The notes under the pieces are model-generated. The model was not told the origin of the DNA. It saw only the letters and a list, made by a program, of their open reading frames with translations, and did not search any database. Positions 20,503-28,948 of a stretch of 64,000 nt of DNA are shown one piece after another (the stretch's first letter is position 1; each line of letters starts with the position of its first letter). A program made the translations under genes and the position numbers. The stretch comes from Streptomyces canus (lineage in GTDB: Bacteria > Actinomycetota > Actinomycetes > Streptomycetales > Streptomycetaceae): positions 2,327,001 to 2,391,000 of the forward strand of contig NZ_JAUSYQ010000002.1 of assembly GCF_030816965.1 (NCBI RefSeq), given 5' to 3'.

Positions 20503-21728
20503 TCACGGTCGTGGGTACGGGGACGGGGGCGCCGCCCCAGGAGTTCCTGGCCGGCGCCGAGCTGGTGGTCGGCGGGTGGCGGCACCTGGACGCCGTACGG
20601 CTGCCGGAGGCCGCGGAGCGGATCGTGCTCGGACCGCTGGCTCCCGCCCTCGACACCATGGCGGAGTACCTGGAGAAGGAGCGGCGGGTGGTCGTGCTGG
20701 CCTCGGGCGACCCGGGGTTCTTCGGGATCGTGCGGGTGCTGGCCGAGCGGTTCGGGCCCGCCGCTCTGGACGTGCGGCCCCAGGTCTCGTCCGTCGCCGC
20801 CGCCTTCGCGCGGGCCGGACTGCCGTGGGACGACGCGGTGGTGGTCAGTGCGCACGGGCGTGATCTGCGGACGGCGGTGAACGTGTGCCGCGCGCGACCG
20901 AAGGTGGCGGTGTTGACGGGGCCGGGGGCGGGTCCCGCCGAGCTGGGGGCCGCGCTCACGGCCCACACTCGCCTTCTCATCGTCGCCTCCGCCCTGGGGA
21001 CCGACGACGAACTCGTCGAGCGTGTCACCCCCGCCGAGGCCGCCGCCCGGGACTGGGGTACGGCGGTGAGTGTCGTGCTGTGTCTCGACGAGTCGCGGGC
21101 GCTCGGTGCGGTGCGCACGGTGGCCGGGCCCGCGGCCTCGCCCGCCCGATGGGCCCTGGAAGAGGGTGAGTTCACCCACCGGGACTCGATGATCACCAAG
21201 TTCGAGGTGCGGGCGCTGGCGCTGGCGCGGCTCGGGCCGCGGCTCGGGGATCTGGTGTGGGACGTCGGCGCGGGCTCCGGGTCCGTGGCCGTGGAGTGCG
21301 CGCGGCTCGGTGCCGCCGTCGTCGCGGTCGAGAAGGCACCCGACGGTGTCGAGCGGATCCGCGCCAACGCGGCCGCCCACGGAGTCGACGTACGGACCGT
21401 GCACGGGTCCGCTCCGGACGCGCTCACGGAACTCGACGACCCGGACGCCGTGTTCGTCGGCGGTGGTGGACGCGAACTGCCCGACATCGTCGCCGTGTGC
21501 GCCCGGCGGGCCCGGCGGAGCGTCGTCGTCGCCATGGCCGCGCTCGACCGGGTGCCGGCCGTACGCGCGGCACTCACCGACGCCGGGTTCGGCTGCGACG
21601 GCGTACTGCTCCAGTCGTCCCGCCTCGCACCGCTGCCCGGGGACGTGACCCGGCTCGCGGCGACCAATCCGGTCTTTCTGCTGTGGGGTGCCAGAAACCC
21701 CGTCTCTCATGAAGGAGTTGCTCAGTGA
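20499..21728 (+). CDS. cobL: Precorrin-6Y C5,15-methyltransferase (decarboxylating), CobL
   Basis: 409 residues: a fusion of CbiE (methylation, residues about 1-200, with ASGDPGFFGI and SSVAAAFARAGLPWDDA) and CbiT (methylation/decarboxylation, about 205-400, with FTHRDSMITKFEVRALAL and the SAM loop VWDVGAGSGSVAVE). The GTG start overlaps the cobM stop and the gene ends in a GTGA overlap with the next. The length is that of aerobic-type CobL. Confidence 0.95.
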   Translation: MITVVGTGTGAPPQEFLAGAELVVGGWRHLDAVRLPEAAERIVLGPLAPALDTMAEYLEKERRVVVLASGDPGFFGIVRVLAERFGPAALDVRPQVSSVAAAFARAGLPWDDAVVVSAHGRDLRTAVNVCRARPKVAVLTGPGAGPAELGAALTAHTRLLIVASALGTDDELVERVTPAEAAARDWGTAVSVVLCLDESRALGAVRTVAGPAASPARWALEEGEFTHRDSMITKFEVRALALARLGPRLGDLVWDVGAGSGSVAVECARLGAAVVAVEKAPDGVERIRANAAAHGVDVRTVHGSAPDALTELDDPDAVFVGGGGRELPDIVAVCARRARRSVVVAMAALDRVPAVRAALTDAGFGCDGVLLQSSRLAPLPGDVTRLAATNPVFLLWGARNPVSHEGVAQ

Positions 21729-23410
21729 TCGGCCTCATTTCCGCCACCGCGGCGGGGGCGGCGGCACGCGACCGGCTGGCCGCGGCATGGCCGGACCGTA
21801 CGCGCGTGTACGACGGGCCCGTGGGGGACGCCGTAAGGCGGGCGTTCGCGGAGTGCGAGCAGCTCGTGTGTTTCCTGGCCACGGGAGCGGTCGTGCGGCT
21901 GATCGCGCCGCTGCTCGGTGACAAGGCCTCCGACCCGGGTGTGGTGTGTGTCGACGAGGGCGGCCGGTTCGCCGTGTCCCTGGTCGGCGGGCACGGCGGC
22001 GGCGCCAACGAACTCGCCCGGGAGGTCGGGGAGTTGCTGGGCGCCGAACCCGTGGTGACGACGGCCACCGACGCGGTGGGGGTGCCCGGGCTCGACACGC
22101 TCGGGCTGCCGGTGGAGGGCGCGGTGGCCGCCGTCTCACGGGCGCTGCTGGACGGGGAACCCGTCGCCCTGCACAACGAGTCGGGCTGGCCGCTGCCGCC
22201 ACTGCCGGTCGCCGGGGAGGGGGCGTACGGCATCCGGGTGACGGACCGGCTCGTCGAGCCGGTGCCTGAGCGGGAGGTCGTCCTGCGGCCGCCCACGCTC
22301 GTCGTCGGCGTCGGCGCTTCCAAGGGCGCGCCCGTCGAGGAGGTCCTGGAGCTGATCGAGGGCTCGCTGCGCGAGGCCAAGCTGTCCTCGAAGTCGATCG
22401 CCCACCTCGCCACCGTGGACGCCAAGGCTCAGGAACCGGGGATCGTGGCGGCGGCCGAGCGGCTCGGCGTTCCCCTGGTCACCCGCTCCGCCGAGGAGTT
22501 GGCCGCCGTCGAGGTGCCCAACCCGTCGGACGCGCCCCTCGCGGCCGTGGGCACCCCTTCCGTCGCCGAAGCCGCCGCGCTGATCGGCGGCGGTGAACTC
22601 CTCGTCGCCAAGCGGAAATCGGCCGCGCGGCCCGCCATGGCGACCTGCGCTGTCGTACGGCGTCCCGCGCGCGGCCGGCTCGCGGTCGTCGGGCTCGGCC
22701 CCGGCGCCCGGGACCTGCTCACGCCCCGCGCGAAGGCGGAGTTGCGGCGCGCTTCGGTGCTGGTCGGGCTGGACCAGTACGTCGACCAGATCCGTGATCT
22801 GCTGCGGCCCGGCACCCGGATCCTGGAGTCGGGGCTCGGGGCCGAGGAGGAGCGGGCCAGGACCGCCGTGGCCGAGGCGCGGAAGGGCCAGGCGGTCGCG
22901 CTCATCGGCAGCGGGGACGCCGGCGTGTACGCCATGGCCTCCCCCGCGCTCGCCGAGGCCTCCGACGACATCGACGTGATCGGGGTGCCGGGGGTCACGG
23001 CCGCGCTCGCGGCGGCCGCGATCCTCGGTGCCCCGCTGGGCCACGACCACGTGTCCATCAGCCTGTCCGACCTGCACACGCCGTGGGAGGTCATCGAGCG
23101 GCGGGTGCGGGCCGCGGCCGAGGCGGACATCGTGGTCACCTTCTACAACCCCCGTTCCCGGGGCCGGGACTGGCAGCTGCCCAAGGCGCTGGCGATCCTC
23201 GCCGAGCACCGGGAGCCGGCGACGCCGGTCGGTGTCGTACGGAACGCGTCGCGGCCGGACGGGTCCGCTCGGCTGACGACACTGGCCGCTCTCGACCCGG
23301 CCACGGTCGACATGATGACGGTCGTGACCGTGGGCAACACGGCGACCCGCGACATCGCGGGGCGCATGGTGACGCCGCGCGGCTACCGCTGGCAGGAGGG
23401 CACCAAGTGA
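21725..23410 (+). CDS. cobJ: CbiG-CobJ fusion: cobalt-precorrin-5A hydrolase domain plus precorrin-3B C17-methyltransferase
   Basis: 561 residues. Residues about 1-300 are CbiG: N-terminal FLATGAVVRLIAPLLGDK and VSLVGGHGGGANELA, then the C-terminal CobE/CbiG domain LVVGVGASKGAPVEEV. From about 318 the tetrapyrrole methylase CobJ begins (LAVVGLGPGARDLLTPRA, GSGDAGVYAMASPAL, VIGVPGVTAALAAAAILGAPL, TFYNPRSRGRDWQ). CbiG opens the lactone in the cobalt-early pathway; CobJ does ring contraction and C17 methylation. Fusions of these two are known in actinobacteria. The GTG at 21725 overlaps the cobL stop. Confidence 0.94.
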   Translation: MIGLISATAAGAAARDRLAAAWPDRTRVYDGPVGDAVRRAFAECEQLVCFLATGAVVRLIAPLLGDKASDPGVVCVDEGGRFAVSLVGGHGGGANELAREVGELLGAEPVVTTATDAVGVPGLDTLGLPVEGAVAAVSRALLDGEPVALHNESGWPLPPLPVAGEGAYGIRVTDRLVEPVPEREVVLRPPTLVVGVGASKGAPVEEVLELIEGSLREAKLSSKSIAHLATVDAKAQEPGIVAAAERLGVPLVTRSAEELAAVEVPNPSDAPLAAVGTPSVAEAAALIGGGELLVAKRKSAARPAMATCAVVRRPARGRLAVVGLGPGARDLLTPRAKAELRRASVLVGLDQYVDQIRDLLRPGTRILESGLGAEEERARTAVAEARKGQAVALIGSGDAGVYAMASPALAEASDDIDVIGVPGVTAALAAAAILGAPLGHDHVSISLSDLHTPWEVIERRVRAAAEADIVVTFYNPRSRGRDWQLPKALAILAEHREPATPVGVVRNASRPDGSARLTTLAALDPATVDMMTVVTVGNTATRDIAGRMVTPRGYRWQEGTK

Positions 23411-23997
23411 ACCGTGTCGTCCACCCGATCGAGGTGGAGTCCTACCGGCGGCTGCGCGCCCGCCTGGACACCTCGCACTTCCCGCCGCTGACCCGGGCGG
23501 TGGTGGAGAGGGTCATCCACTCCGCCGCCGATCTGGAGTACGCCACCGATCTCGTCATGGCCGAGAGCGACCTGGAGAAGGCGCACACCGCGCTCCACTC
23601 CGGCGCGCCCGTGGTCACGGACGTGGAGATGGTCGCGGCCGGCATCACCCGGCGGGAGACCGTCTGCCGGCTGAGGGACGCCGAGTCGGGGCCCGGGCTG
23701 ACCCGTTCGGCCCACGCCATCCGCCTCGCCCACGAGCAGGTCGGCCCCGGGGCGATCTGGGTGATCGGCAACGCGCCCACCGCGCTGGAGGAGTTGCTGA
23801 CCCTGGACGCGGCCCCGGCGCTCGTCATCGGGCTGCCCGTCGGCTTCGTCGGCGCGGTCGAGTCCAAGGCCGCGTTGCGCGAGAGCGGGTTGCCCGCCGT
23901 GAGCAACGTGTCCGAGAAGGGCGGTTCGGCGGTCGCCTCCGCGGCGCTCAACGCCCTGCTGTACCACCCCCTTCACCCTTCTGAGGAGACATCGTGA
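23407..23997 (+). CDS. cobH: Precorrin-8X methylmutase (CobH/CbiC)
   Basis: 196 residues. Moves the C11 methyl to C12, giving hydrogenobyrinate or cobyrinate. Family motifs: the FPPLTRAVVERVIHSAADLEYA region containing the catalytic histidine (VIHSAAD), TDVEMVAAGI, IGNAPTALEELL and GLPVGFVGAVESK. The GTG is in a GTGA overlap and the 3' end overlaps cbiX by four bases. Confidence 0.96.
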   Translation: MNRVVHPIEVESYRRLRARLDTSHFPPLTRAVVERVIHSAADLEYATDLVMAESDLEKAHTALHSGAPVVTDVEMVAAGITRRETVCRLRDAESGPGLTRSAHAIRLAHEQVGPGAIWVIGNAPTALEELLTLDAAPALVIGLPVGFVGAVESKAALRESGLPAVSNVSEKGGSAVASAALNALLYHPLHPSEETS

Positions 23998-24923
23998 CCA
24001 CCCCGCCGCCCGCCCTGCTCATCGCCGGTCACGGCACCCGGGACGAGGCCGGAGCCGAGGCGTTCCGTGACTTCGTCCGGGAGCTGGGGGCCCGCCATCC
24101 CGAACTGCCCGTCGCGGGCGGCTTCATCGAGCTCTCCCCGCCGCCGCTGGGCGACGCGGTGGCCGAGCTGGTGGAGCGCGGCGTCCGCCGGTTCGCCGCC
24201 GTACCGCTGATGCTGGTGTCGGCCGGACACGCCAAGGGCGACATCCCGGCGGCGCTGTCCCGCGAGAAGGAGCGTCACCCCGGGATCTCGTACACCTACG
24301 GGCGTCCGCTGGGGCCGCACCCGGCGCTGCTGAACGTCCTGGAGCGGCGTCTCGACGAGGCGCTGGGCGCCACCGGCGGGCGCACCCCGATGGACCGGGC
24401 CGATGTGACCGTGCTGCTCGTCGGGCGGGGTTCCACCGATCCCGACGCCAACGCCGAGGTGTACAAGGCGGCCCGGCTGCTGTGGGAGGGACGCGGATAC
24501 GCGGGCGTGGAGACCGCGTTCGTGTCGCTGGCCGCGCCGGACGTGCCCAGCGGGCTCGACCGGTGTGTGGCCCTGGGCGCGCGCAGGATCGTCGTGCTGC
24601 CCTACTTCCTGTTCACCGGGATCCTGCCTGACCGGGTGAAGCACCAGACCGAGGGCTGGGCGGCCGCCCACCCGGAGGTCGAGGTGCGCTCGGCGGAGGT
24701 CATCGGTCCGGAGCCGGAGCTGCTCGACCTGGTGATGGAGCGGTACGAGGAGGCCGTCAGGGGCGATCTGCGGATGAACTGCGACTCGTGCGTGTACCGC
24801 ATCGCGCTGCCGGGCTTCGAGGACAAGGTGGGTCTGCCCCAGCAGCCGCACTTCCACCCGGACGACGACGGCCACCATCACCACCACGGCCACCACCACG
24901 ACGCCCACACCCATGCGCACTGA
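23994..24923 (+). CDS. cbiX: CbiX-type sirohydrochlorin cobaltochelatase with His-rich tail
   Basis: 309 residues, GTG at 23994 after GAGGAGA. Two CbiX/CbiK half domains in tandem (the long form): ALLIAGHGTRDEAGAEAF with the metal-site His and LMLVSAGHAKGDIP in the first; VLLVGRGSTDPDANAEVYK and PYFLFTGILPDRV in the second. A C-terminal module follows with MNCDSCVYR and a terminal tract (about residues 288-309) with a dozen histidines and several aspartates, probably metal storage or delivery. It inserts cobalt into sirohydrochlorin early, which is odd beside the late CobN chelatase. It could instead serve siroheme. Confidence 0.9.
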   Translation: MTTPPPALLIAGHGTRDEAGAEAFRDFVRELGARHPELPVAGGFIELSPPPLGDAVAELVERGVRRFAAVPLMLVSAGHAKGDIPAALSREKERHPGISYTYGRPLGPHPALLNVLERRLDEALGATGGRTPMDRADVTVLLVGRGSTDPDANAEVYKAARLLWEGRGYAGVETAFVSLAAPDVPSGLDRCVALGARRIVVLPYFLFTGILPDRVKHQTEGWAAAHPEVEVRSAEVIGPEPELLDLVMERYEEAVRGDLRMNCDSCVYRIALPGFEDKVGLPQQPHFHPDDDGHHHHHGHHHDAHTHAH

Positions 24924-25983
24924 CCGAGCGGGCGGCCACGACCTGCGGCACCACGGCGACGCCGAGGTGCGGGACGACGGGGCGCGGCTCACCGACCTCG
25001 CGGTGAACGTCCGCGCGGACACTCCCCCGCTCTGGCTGCGGGAACGGATCGCCGGATCGCTGACCGGGCTCGCCGCCTATCCCGACGGACGTGCGGCGCG
25101 GGCGGCGGTGGCGGCCCGGCACGAGGTGCCCGTGGAACGGGTGCTGCTGACGGCGGGGGCCGCCGAGGCGTTCGTGCTGCTCGCGCGCGGTCTGACGGTT
25201 CGTCACCCGGTGGTGGTGCACCCGCAGTTCACGGAGCCGGAGGCGGCGCTGCGGGATGCCGGGCACCCGGTCGACCGGGTGCTGCTGCGGGAGGAGGACG
25301 GCTTCCGGCTCGACCCGGCGGCCGTCCCCGAGGACGCCGACCTGGTGGTCGTCGGCAATCCGACCAACCCCACGTCGGTCCTGCATCCGGCCGCCACGAT
25401 CGCTGAACTGGCCCGTCCCGGGCGGACGTTGGTGGTGGACGAGGCGTTCCTGGACGCGGTGCCGGGCGAGCGCGAGGCCCTGGCCGGGCGGACGGACGTG
25501 CCCGGACTCGTCGTCCTGCGCAGCCTGACGAAGACCTGGGGCCTGGCCGGGCTGCGGATCGGCTACGTCCTCGCCGCCCCGGAGACGATCGCCGCCCTGG
25601 AGCGGGCCCAGCCCCTGTGGCCGGTGTCCACACCGGCCCTCGCGGCGGCCCTGGCCTGCATGGAGCCACGCGCCGTGGCGGAGGCCGCCCACGCGGCCCA
25701 CCGCGTGGCCACCGACCGGGCCCATCTCGTCGCCGGGCTGCGGGAGTTCGCGTCGGACGGGCTCCGGGTGGTGGAGCCGGCACAGGGCCCCTTCGTCCTC
25801 GTACGACTGCCGAGGGCGACCGGCGTACGACGGCATCTGCGCGATCTCGGTTTCGCGGTGCGGCGCGGGGACACGTTCCCGGGGCTCGGCGAGGAGTGGC
25901 TGCGGCTCGCGGTGCGGGACCGGGCGACGGTCAACTCCTTTCTTCAGGCCCTGGATCAGGCGGTGACGCTGGCCCGGCACTGA
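24913..25983 (+). CDS. cobC: PLP-dependent aminotransferase, CobC/HisC-like
   Basis: 356 residues, ATG at 24913, overlapping the cbiX 3' end by 11 bases. Class I/II fold: VLLTAGAAEAFVLLARGL, NPTNPTSVLHP, DEAFLDAVPGE and the PLP-lysine region LRSLTKTWGLAGLRIGY. CobC/CobD-type enzymes of this group make aminopropanol phosphate from threonine phosphate for the nucleotide loop. Position at the end of the cob operon supports this over histidinol-phosphate aminotransferase. There is no separate kinase or CobT/CobU/CobS in the window. Confidence 0.85.
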   Translation: MRTDRAGGHDLRHHGDAEVRDDGARLTDLAVNVRADTPPLWLRERIAGSLTGLAAYPDGRAARAAVAARHEVPVERVLLTAGAAEAFVLLARGLTVRHPVVVHPQFTEPEAALRDAGHPVDRVLLREEDGFRLDPAAVPEDADLVVVGNPTNPTSVLHPAATIAELARPGRTLVVDEAFLDAVPGEREALAGRTDVPGLVVLRSLTKTWGLAGLRIGYVLAAPETIAALERAQPLWPVSTPALAAALACMEPRAVAEAAHAAHRVATDRAHLVAGLREFASDGLRVVEPAQGPFVLVRLPRATGVRRHLRDLGFAVRRGDTFPGLGEEWLRLAVRDRATVNSFLQALDQAVTLARH

Positions 25984-27835
25984 AGCGGGTGCCGTCGGGG
26001 AAACGGATCTCGACGGTGCCGCCGGGGGTGAGCGTGGCGTCCGCGCCCGTGACCGGTACGTCGGTGCCGAGAGCCACGAGGGTGATCAGGAGGGCGCCGG
26101 TGCCTTCGAGGACGGGGGTCGCCGAGTACCGCCCGTACGCGTTGGTGTCTTCGGCCGTTACGACCCTCCCGACGCCCTCGCCCCAGCCGTACAGTCCTAC
26201 GACGGCACTGGTCAGCCCGTCGGCGCGGCGGGCCAGTGCCCAGCCGGGGCCGGACTCGACGACGGGCGGCGCGGTGTCGTCGGCGAGCGCCCAGCCTCCC
26301 TCCCGCGCGGGGGTGCCGGCGGCCGGGTCGATGCGGTGCACGCGGATCTCCCACGGTCCGTGGACCACGCTCACCGTCTCGACGCGGTGTCCGTGGGCCT
26401 CGTGCCAGGACGCTGCCGTACGGCCCTCGCAGCCCAGCGGGTGGATGCGGCCCCGTGCGGAGGGGGTGCCGTCGGGGGCGAGCAGGGCCAGGTGGTTGTC
26501 GGGGCCCAGGGGGGTCTCGGGGGCGGTGGCGGTGGAGTAGGCGAGCTTGGAGTAGTGCGGGCTGTCGTCGTCGGCCGCGGGCGGGGGCGGGAGGCGGTCG
26601 GTGCCGTGGTTGACGAGGCGGACGATCCCGTCGGAAGCGGTCGAGTGGATCAGCCAGCCGGGTGCGGGCAGGGCGAGGACCGTGTCGGTGGTGTCGATGG
26701 GGCCGGGTTCCTCGGAGGCCGTCCACACCGGGTGGTCCGCGGGCAGCAGCAGACCGAGGAACGCCTTGCTCGCCCAGTACGGGGAGGCGGGGCCCGAGTA
26801 GCGCTGGAGCACTCCCGGGAACGGCCGGTACCAGCCGAGGGTGAGCAGGCCGCGCTCGTCGGGGGCGCCCCGCTCGGTGAAGTGCTTCAGGGTGCCGGAG
26901 GCGAGGCGGCGGGTGAGGCCGGGCGGCAGCGGGGTGGCGTCGGCGAGGGCTCCCGCCCAGAGGGGGGCGGCGGCCGCGAACCGGTAGGTGAGGGAGCGGC
27001 CCTGGTGGACGGGGGCGCCGTCGGAGCCGAAGAAGTACTGATGGACGCCGAGGAACTCCCGCAGCCGGGCGCGGTGGCGGGCCACGGTCTCGAGGTCGGC
27101 GCGGGGTCCCGCGATCCGGGCCCACAGCACCGGGTACAGGTGCAGCGCCCAGGCGTTGTAGTAGTCGAACTTCTTTCCCTTCCCGTCGGTGTACCAGCCG
27201 CCGCCCCGGTACCAGTCGTCCAGCCGGGCGAGCCCCGCGTCGATCTCCTCCCGGCTGTGCGGGGCGCCGACGGAGGCCAGGAACTCCTCCGTGATCACCT
27301 GGAAGAGCCGCCAGTTGGAGTCGTTGGCCCTCGCCCCGACGAACCGGCCGAGCCACTCGACGACCCGGCCCCGCACACTGTCGTCGAGCCGGTCCCACAG
27401 CCAGGGCCGGGACTCGTGCAGCGCGAGGGCGATCGAGGCCGCCTCGACCATCGGCTGGGCGCGGTCGGTGATCGGCGGCCAGTGCTCGGGGTGGTGCGGA
27501 TCGGTGCCGGCGGCGAGTCCGGCGGCGTACCGCTCGATGAGCGCGGGGCCGACCCGCCCCGCCGACCCGGCGATCCGGAAGGCGGCGAGCAGGAAGGACC
27601 GCGCGAACCCCTCGAGGCCGTCGGACCAGGCCCCGGAGTGACTGGGCGGCCCGGGCAGCCGGTACTGGGCGAAGCCAGGGGTGGCGTAGGGCAGGAGTCC
27701 GTCGAGCAGCCGGTCGGCGACGGCTTCCCAGTGGGCGCGGGTCCAACCGGTGAGGGGGGAGAGGAGGGGGTCGGTGGGCGGAAGGTCGGGGTGGTGCGTC
27801 GGGTCGTCGGGGGGCGACACATGCGGCGCGGTCAT
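25931..27835 (-). CDS. DUF2264-family protein, presumed carbohydrate-active
   Basis: 634 residues, ATG at 27835 in an ATGA overlap with the LacI gene. The N-terminal 370 residues are rich in aromatic and acidic residues (GFAQYRLPGPPSHSGAWSD, NSNWRLFQVITEEFLASVG, DGWYxDG-like GGGWYTDGKGKKFDYYNAWA), an (alpha/alpha)-barrel style seen in DUF2264 and related polysaccharide-processing proteins. The C-terminal half is beta-rich. There is no signal peptide, so it acts in the cytosol on imported oligosaccharides (inference). The last 53 bases overlap cobC head-on, so its extreme C-terminus may vary between strains. Confidence 0.85.
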   Translation of the reverse strand: MTAPHVSPPDDPTHHPDLPPTDPLLSPLTGWTRAHWEAVADRLLDGLLPYATPGFAQYRLPGPPSHSGAWSDGLEGFARSFLLAAFRIAGSAGRVGPALIERYAAGLAAGTDPHHPEHWPPITDRAQPMVEAASIALALHESRPWLWDRLDDSVRGRVVEWLGRFVGARANDSNWRLFQVITEEFLASVGAPHSREEIDAGLARLDDWYRGGGWYTDGKGKKFDYYNAWALHLYPVLWARIAGPRADLETVARHRARLREFLGVHQYFFGSDGAPVHQGRSLTYRFAAAAPLWAGALADATPLPPGLTRRLASGTLKHFTERGAPDERGLLTLGWYRPFPGVLQRYSGPASPYWASKAFLGLLLPADHPVWTASEEPGPIDTTDTVLALPAPGWLIHSTASDGIVRLVNHGTDRLPPPPAADDDSPHYSKLAYSTATAPETPLGPDNHLALLAPDGTPSARGRIHPLGCEGRTAASWHEAHGHRVETVSVVHGPWEIRVHRIDPAAGTPAREGGWALADDTAPPVVESGPGWALARRADGLTSAVVGLYGWGEGVGRVVTAEDTNAYGRYSATPVLEGTGALLITLVALGTDVPVTGADATLTPGGTVEIRFPDGTRFSAGPASPPDPGPEERS

Positions 27836-28917
27836 ACGGGGGTGAGTCCTCCGTCGGTCGGTGGTGGGGCGACGCTTTTGCGTACGACGATGTGCGTGCC
27901 CAGCAGATGATGGCTTCCGGCGGCGTGTTCGGGGTCGCGCAGGGCGATGCGTACGGCGGCGCGACCGAGTTCCTCGGCGGGCGTCCGCACCGTCGTCAGC
28001 GGGGGGTTGAAGTCCTCGGCGAGCGGGATGTCGTTGTAGCCGACGACGGAGATGTCGTCGGGCACGACGAGTCCCGCGTCGGCGATCGCGCGGAGCGCGC
28101 CTGCGGCGACCATGTCGTCCCCGGCGACCACCGCCGTGAACTCCCTGGTCTCCTTGAGCAGTTCGGCCATCGCCCGCAACCCCGCCGCCCGCCCCAGCCC
28201 GCAGTCGACGACCCGCGTGGCGGCCGGCGGCAGCCCGTGCTCGGCGAGCGCGGCCCGGTATCCCGCGACGCGCGCGTCCAGGGCCGTGTTGCCCGGCAGA
28301 CCCCCGAGAAAGACGATCCGCCGATGCCCCGCGGACAGCAGATGCCCGGTGATCGCCCGGGCCCCGGCCTCGTTGTCGAACTCGACGACCAGCGCCGGGA
28401 TGTCGGGGTCCGGAGCGGGACGGCCGCACAGCACCAGCCGGGCCCCGGAGGAGTCGAGGGCCTGCGCGTAGTGGGCCACCCGCGAGCGGTAGGCCTCGTC
28501 CTCGACGACTCCGCCGACGAGGATCACCAGCCGGGCCCCCTCCTCCCGCATCAGTTGCACGAACTCCATCTCCCGCTGCGGATCCCCGCCGGTCGCCCCG
28601 ACCACGCACAGCCACCCGCGGTCGGCGGCCTCGGCCTCCACTCCCTCGGCGACCTGGGCGTAGAAGGGGCTGGTGACCTGCCGGACGACGACGGCGGCCA
28701 TCTTGCGGCCCCCGCCGACCAGCGCCCGGGCGTGCGCGTTGGCGACGTAGTCGAGATCCCGGGCGGCACGCAGGACACGGGCCCGGGTCGCGGCCGGCAC
28801 CGGGTGATTGCCGCTGAGCGCGCGCGAGGCCGTCGCCATCGACACCCCCGCCCGCTCGGCGACCTCACGGATCGTGACCCGCCGCCTGGACCCCGTGTCC
28901 GTCATGTCGTTCTCCAT
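27832..28917 (-). CDS. LacI-family transcriptional regulator
   Basis: 361 residues from the ATG at 28917 (AGGAG eight bases upstream); the ATG at 28905 is also possible. The N-terminal helix-turn-helix is VTIREVAERAGVSMATASRALSG, followed by the hinge ARVLRAARDLDYVANAHARALVGG, then a periplasmic-binding-like sensor domain (VVVRQVTSPFYAQVAEGVE, ISVVGYNDIPLAEDFNPPLTTV). It sits between the solute-binding protein and DUF2264 in one operon. The three TGAAARCGYTTTCA-like boxes in front of the operon (32550-32720) are the natural candidate operators, so autoregulation with sugar induction is likely. Confidence 0.92.
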   Translation of the reverse strand: MENDMTDTGSRRRVTIREVAERAGVSMATASRALSGNHPVPAATRARVLRAARDLDYVANAHARALVGGGRKMAAVVVRQVTSPFYAQVAEGVEAEAADRGWLCVVGATGGDPQREMEFVQLMREEGARLVILVGGVVEDEAYRSRVAHYAQALDSSGARLVLCGRPAPDPDIPALVVEFDNEAGARAITGHLLSAGHRRIVFLGGLPGNTALDARVAGYRAALAEHGLPPAATRVVDCGLGRAAGLRAMAELLKETREFTAVVAGDDMVAAGALRAIADAGLVVPDDISVVGYNDIPLAEDFNPPLTTVRTPAEELGRAAVRIALRDPEHAAGSHHLLGTHIVVRKSVAPPPTDGGLTPV

Positions 28918-28948
28918 CCCCCGCGTCTCCTGTTCCACCGGCGGCGCC

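Noticed and set aside
24913..25983. Histidinol-phosphate aminotransferase for histidine synthesis
   Set aside because: The fold is shared, but overlap with cbiX and position at the end of the cob operon favour the cobalamin (CobC) role. No his genes are nearby.
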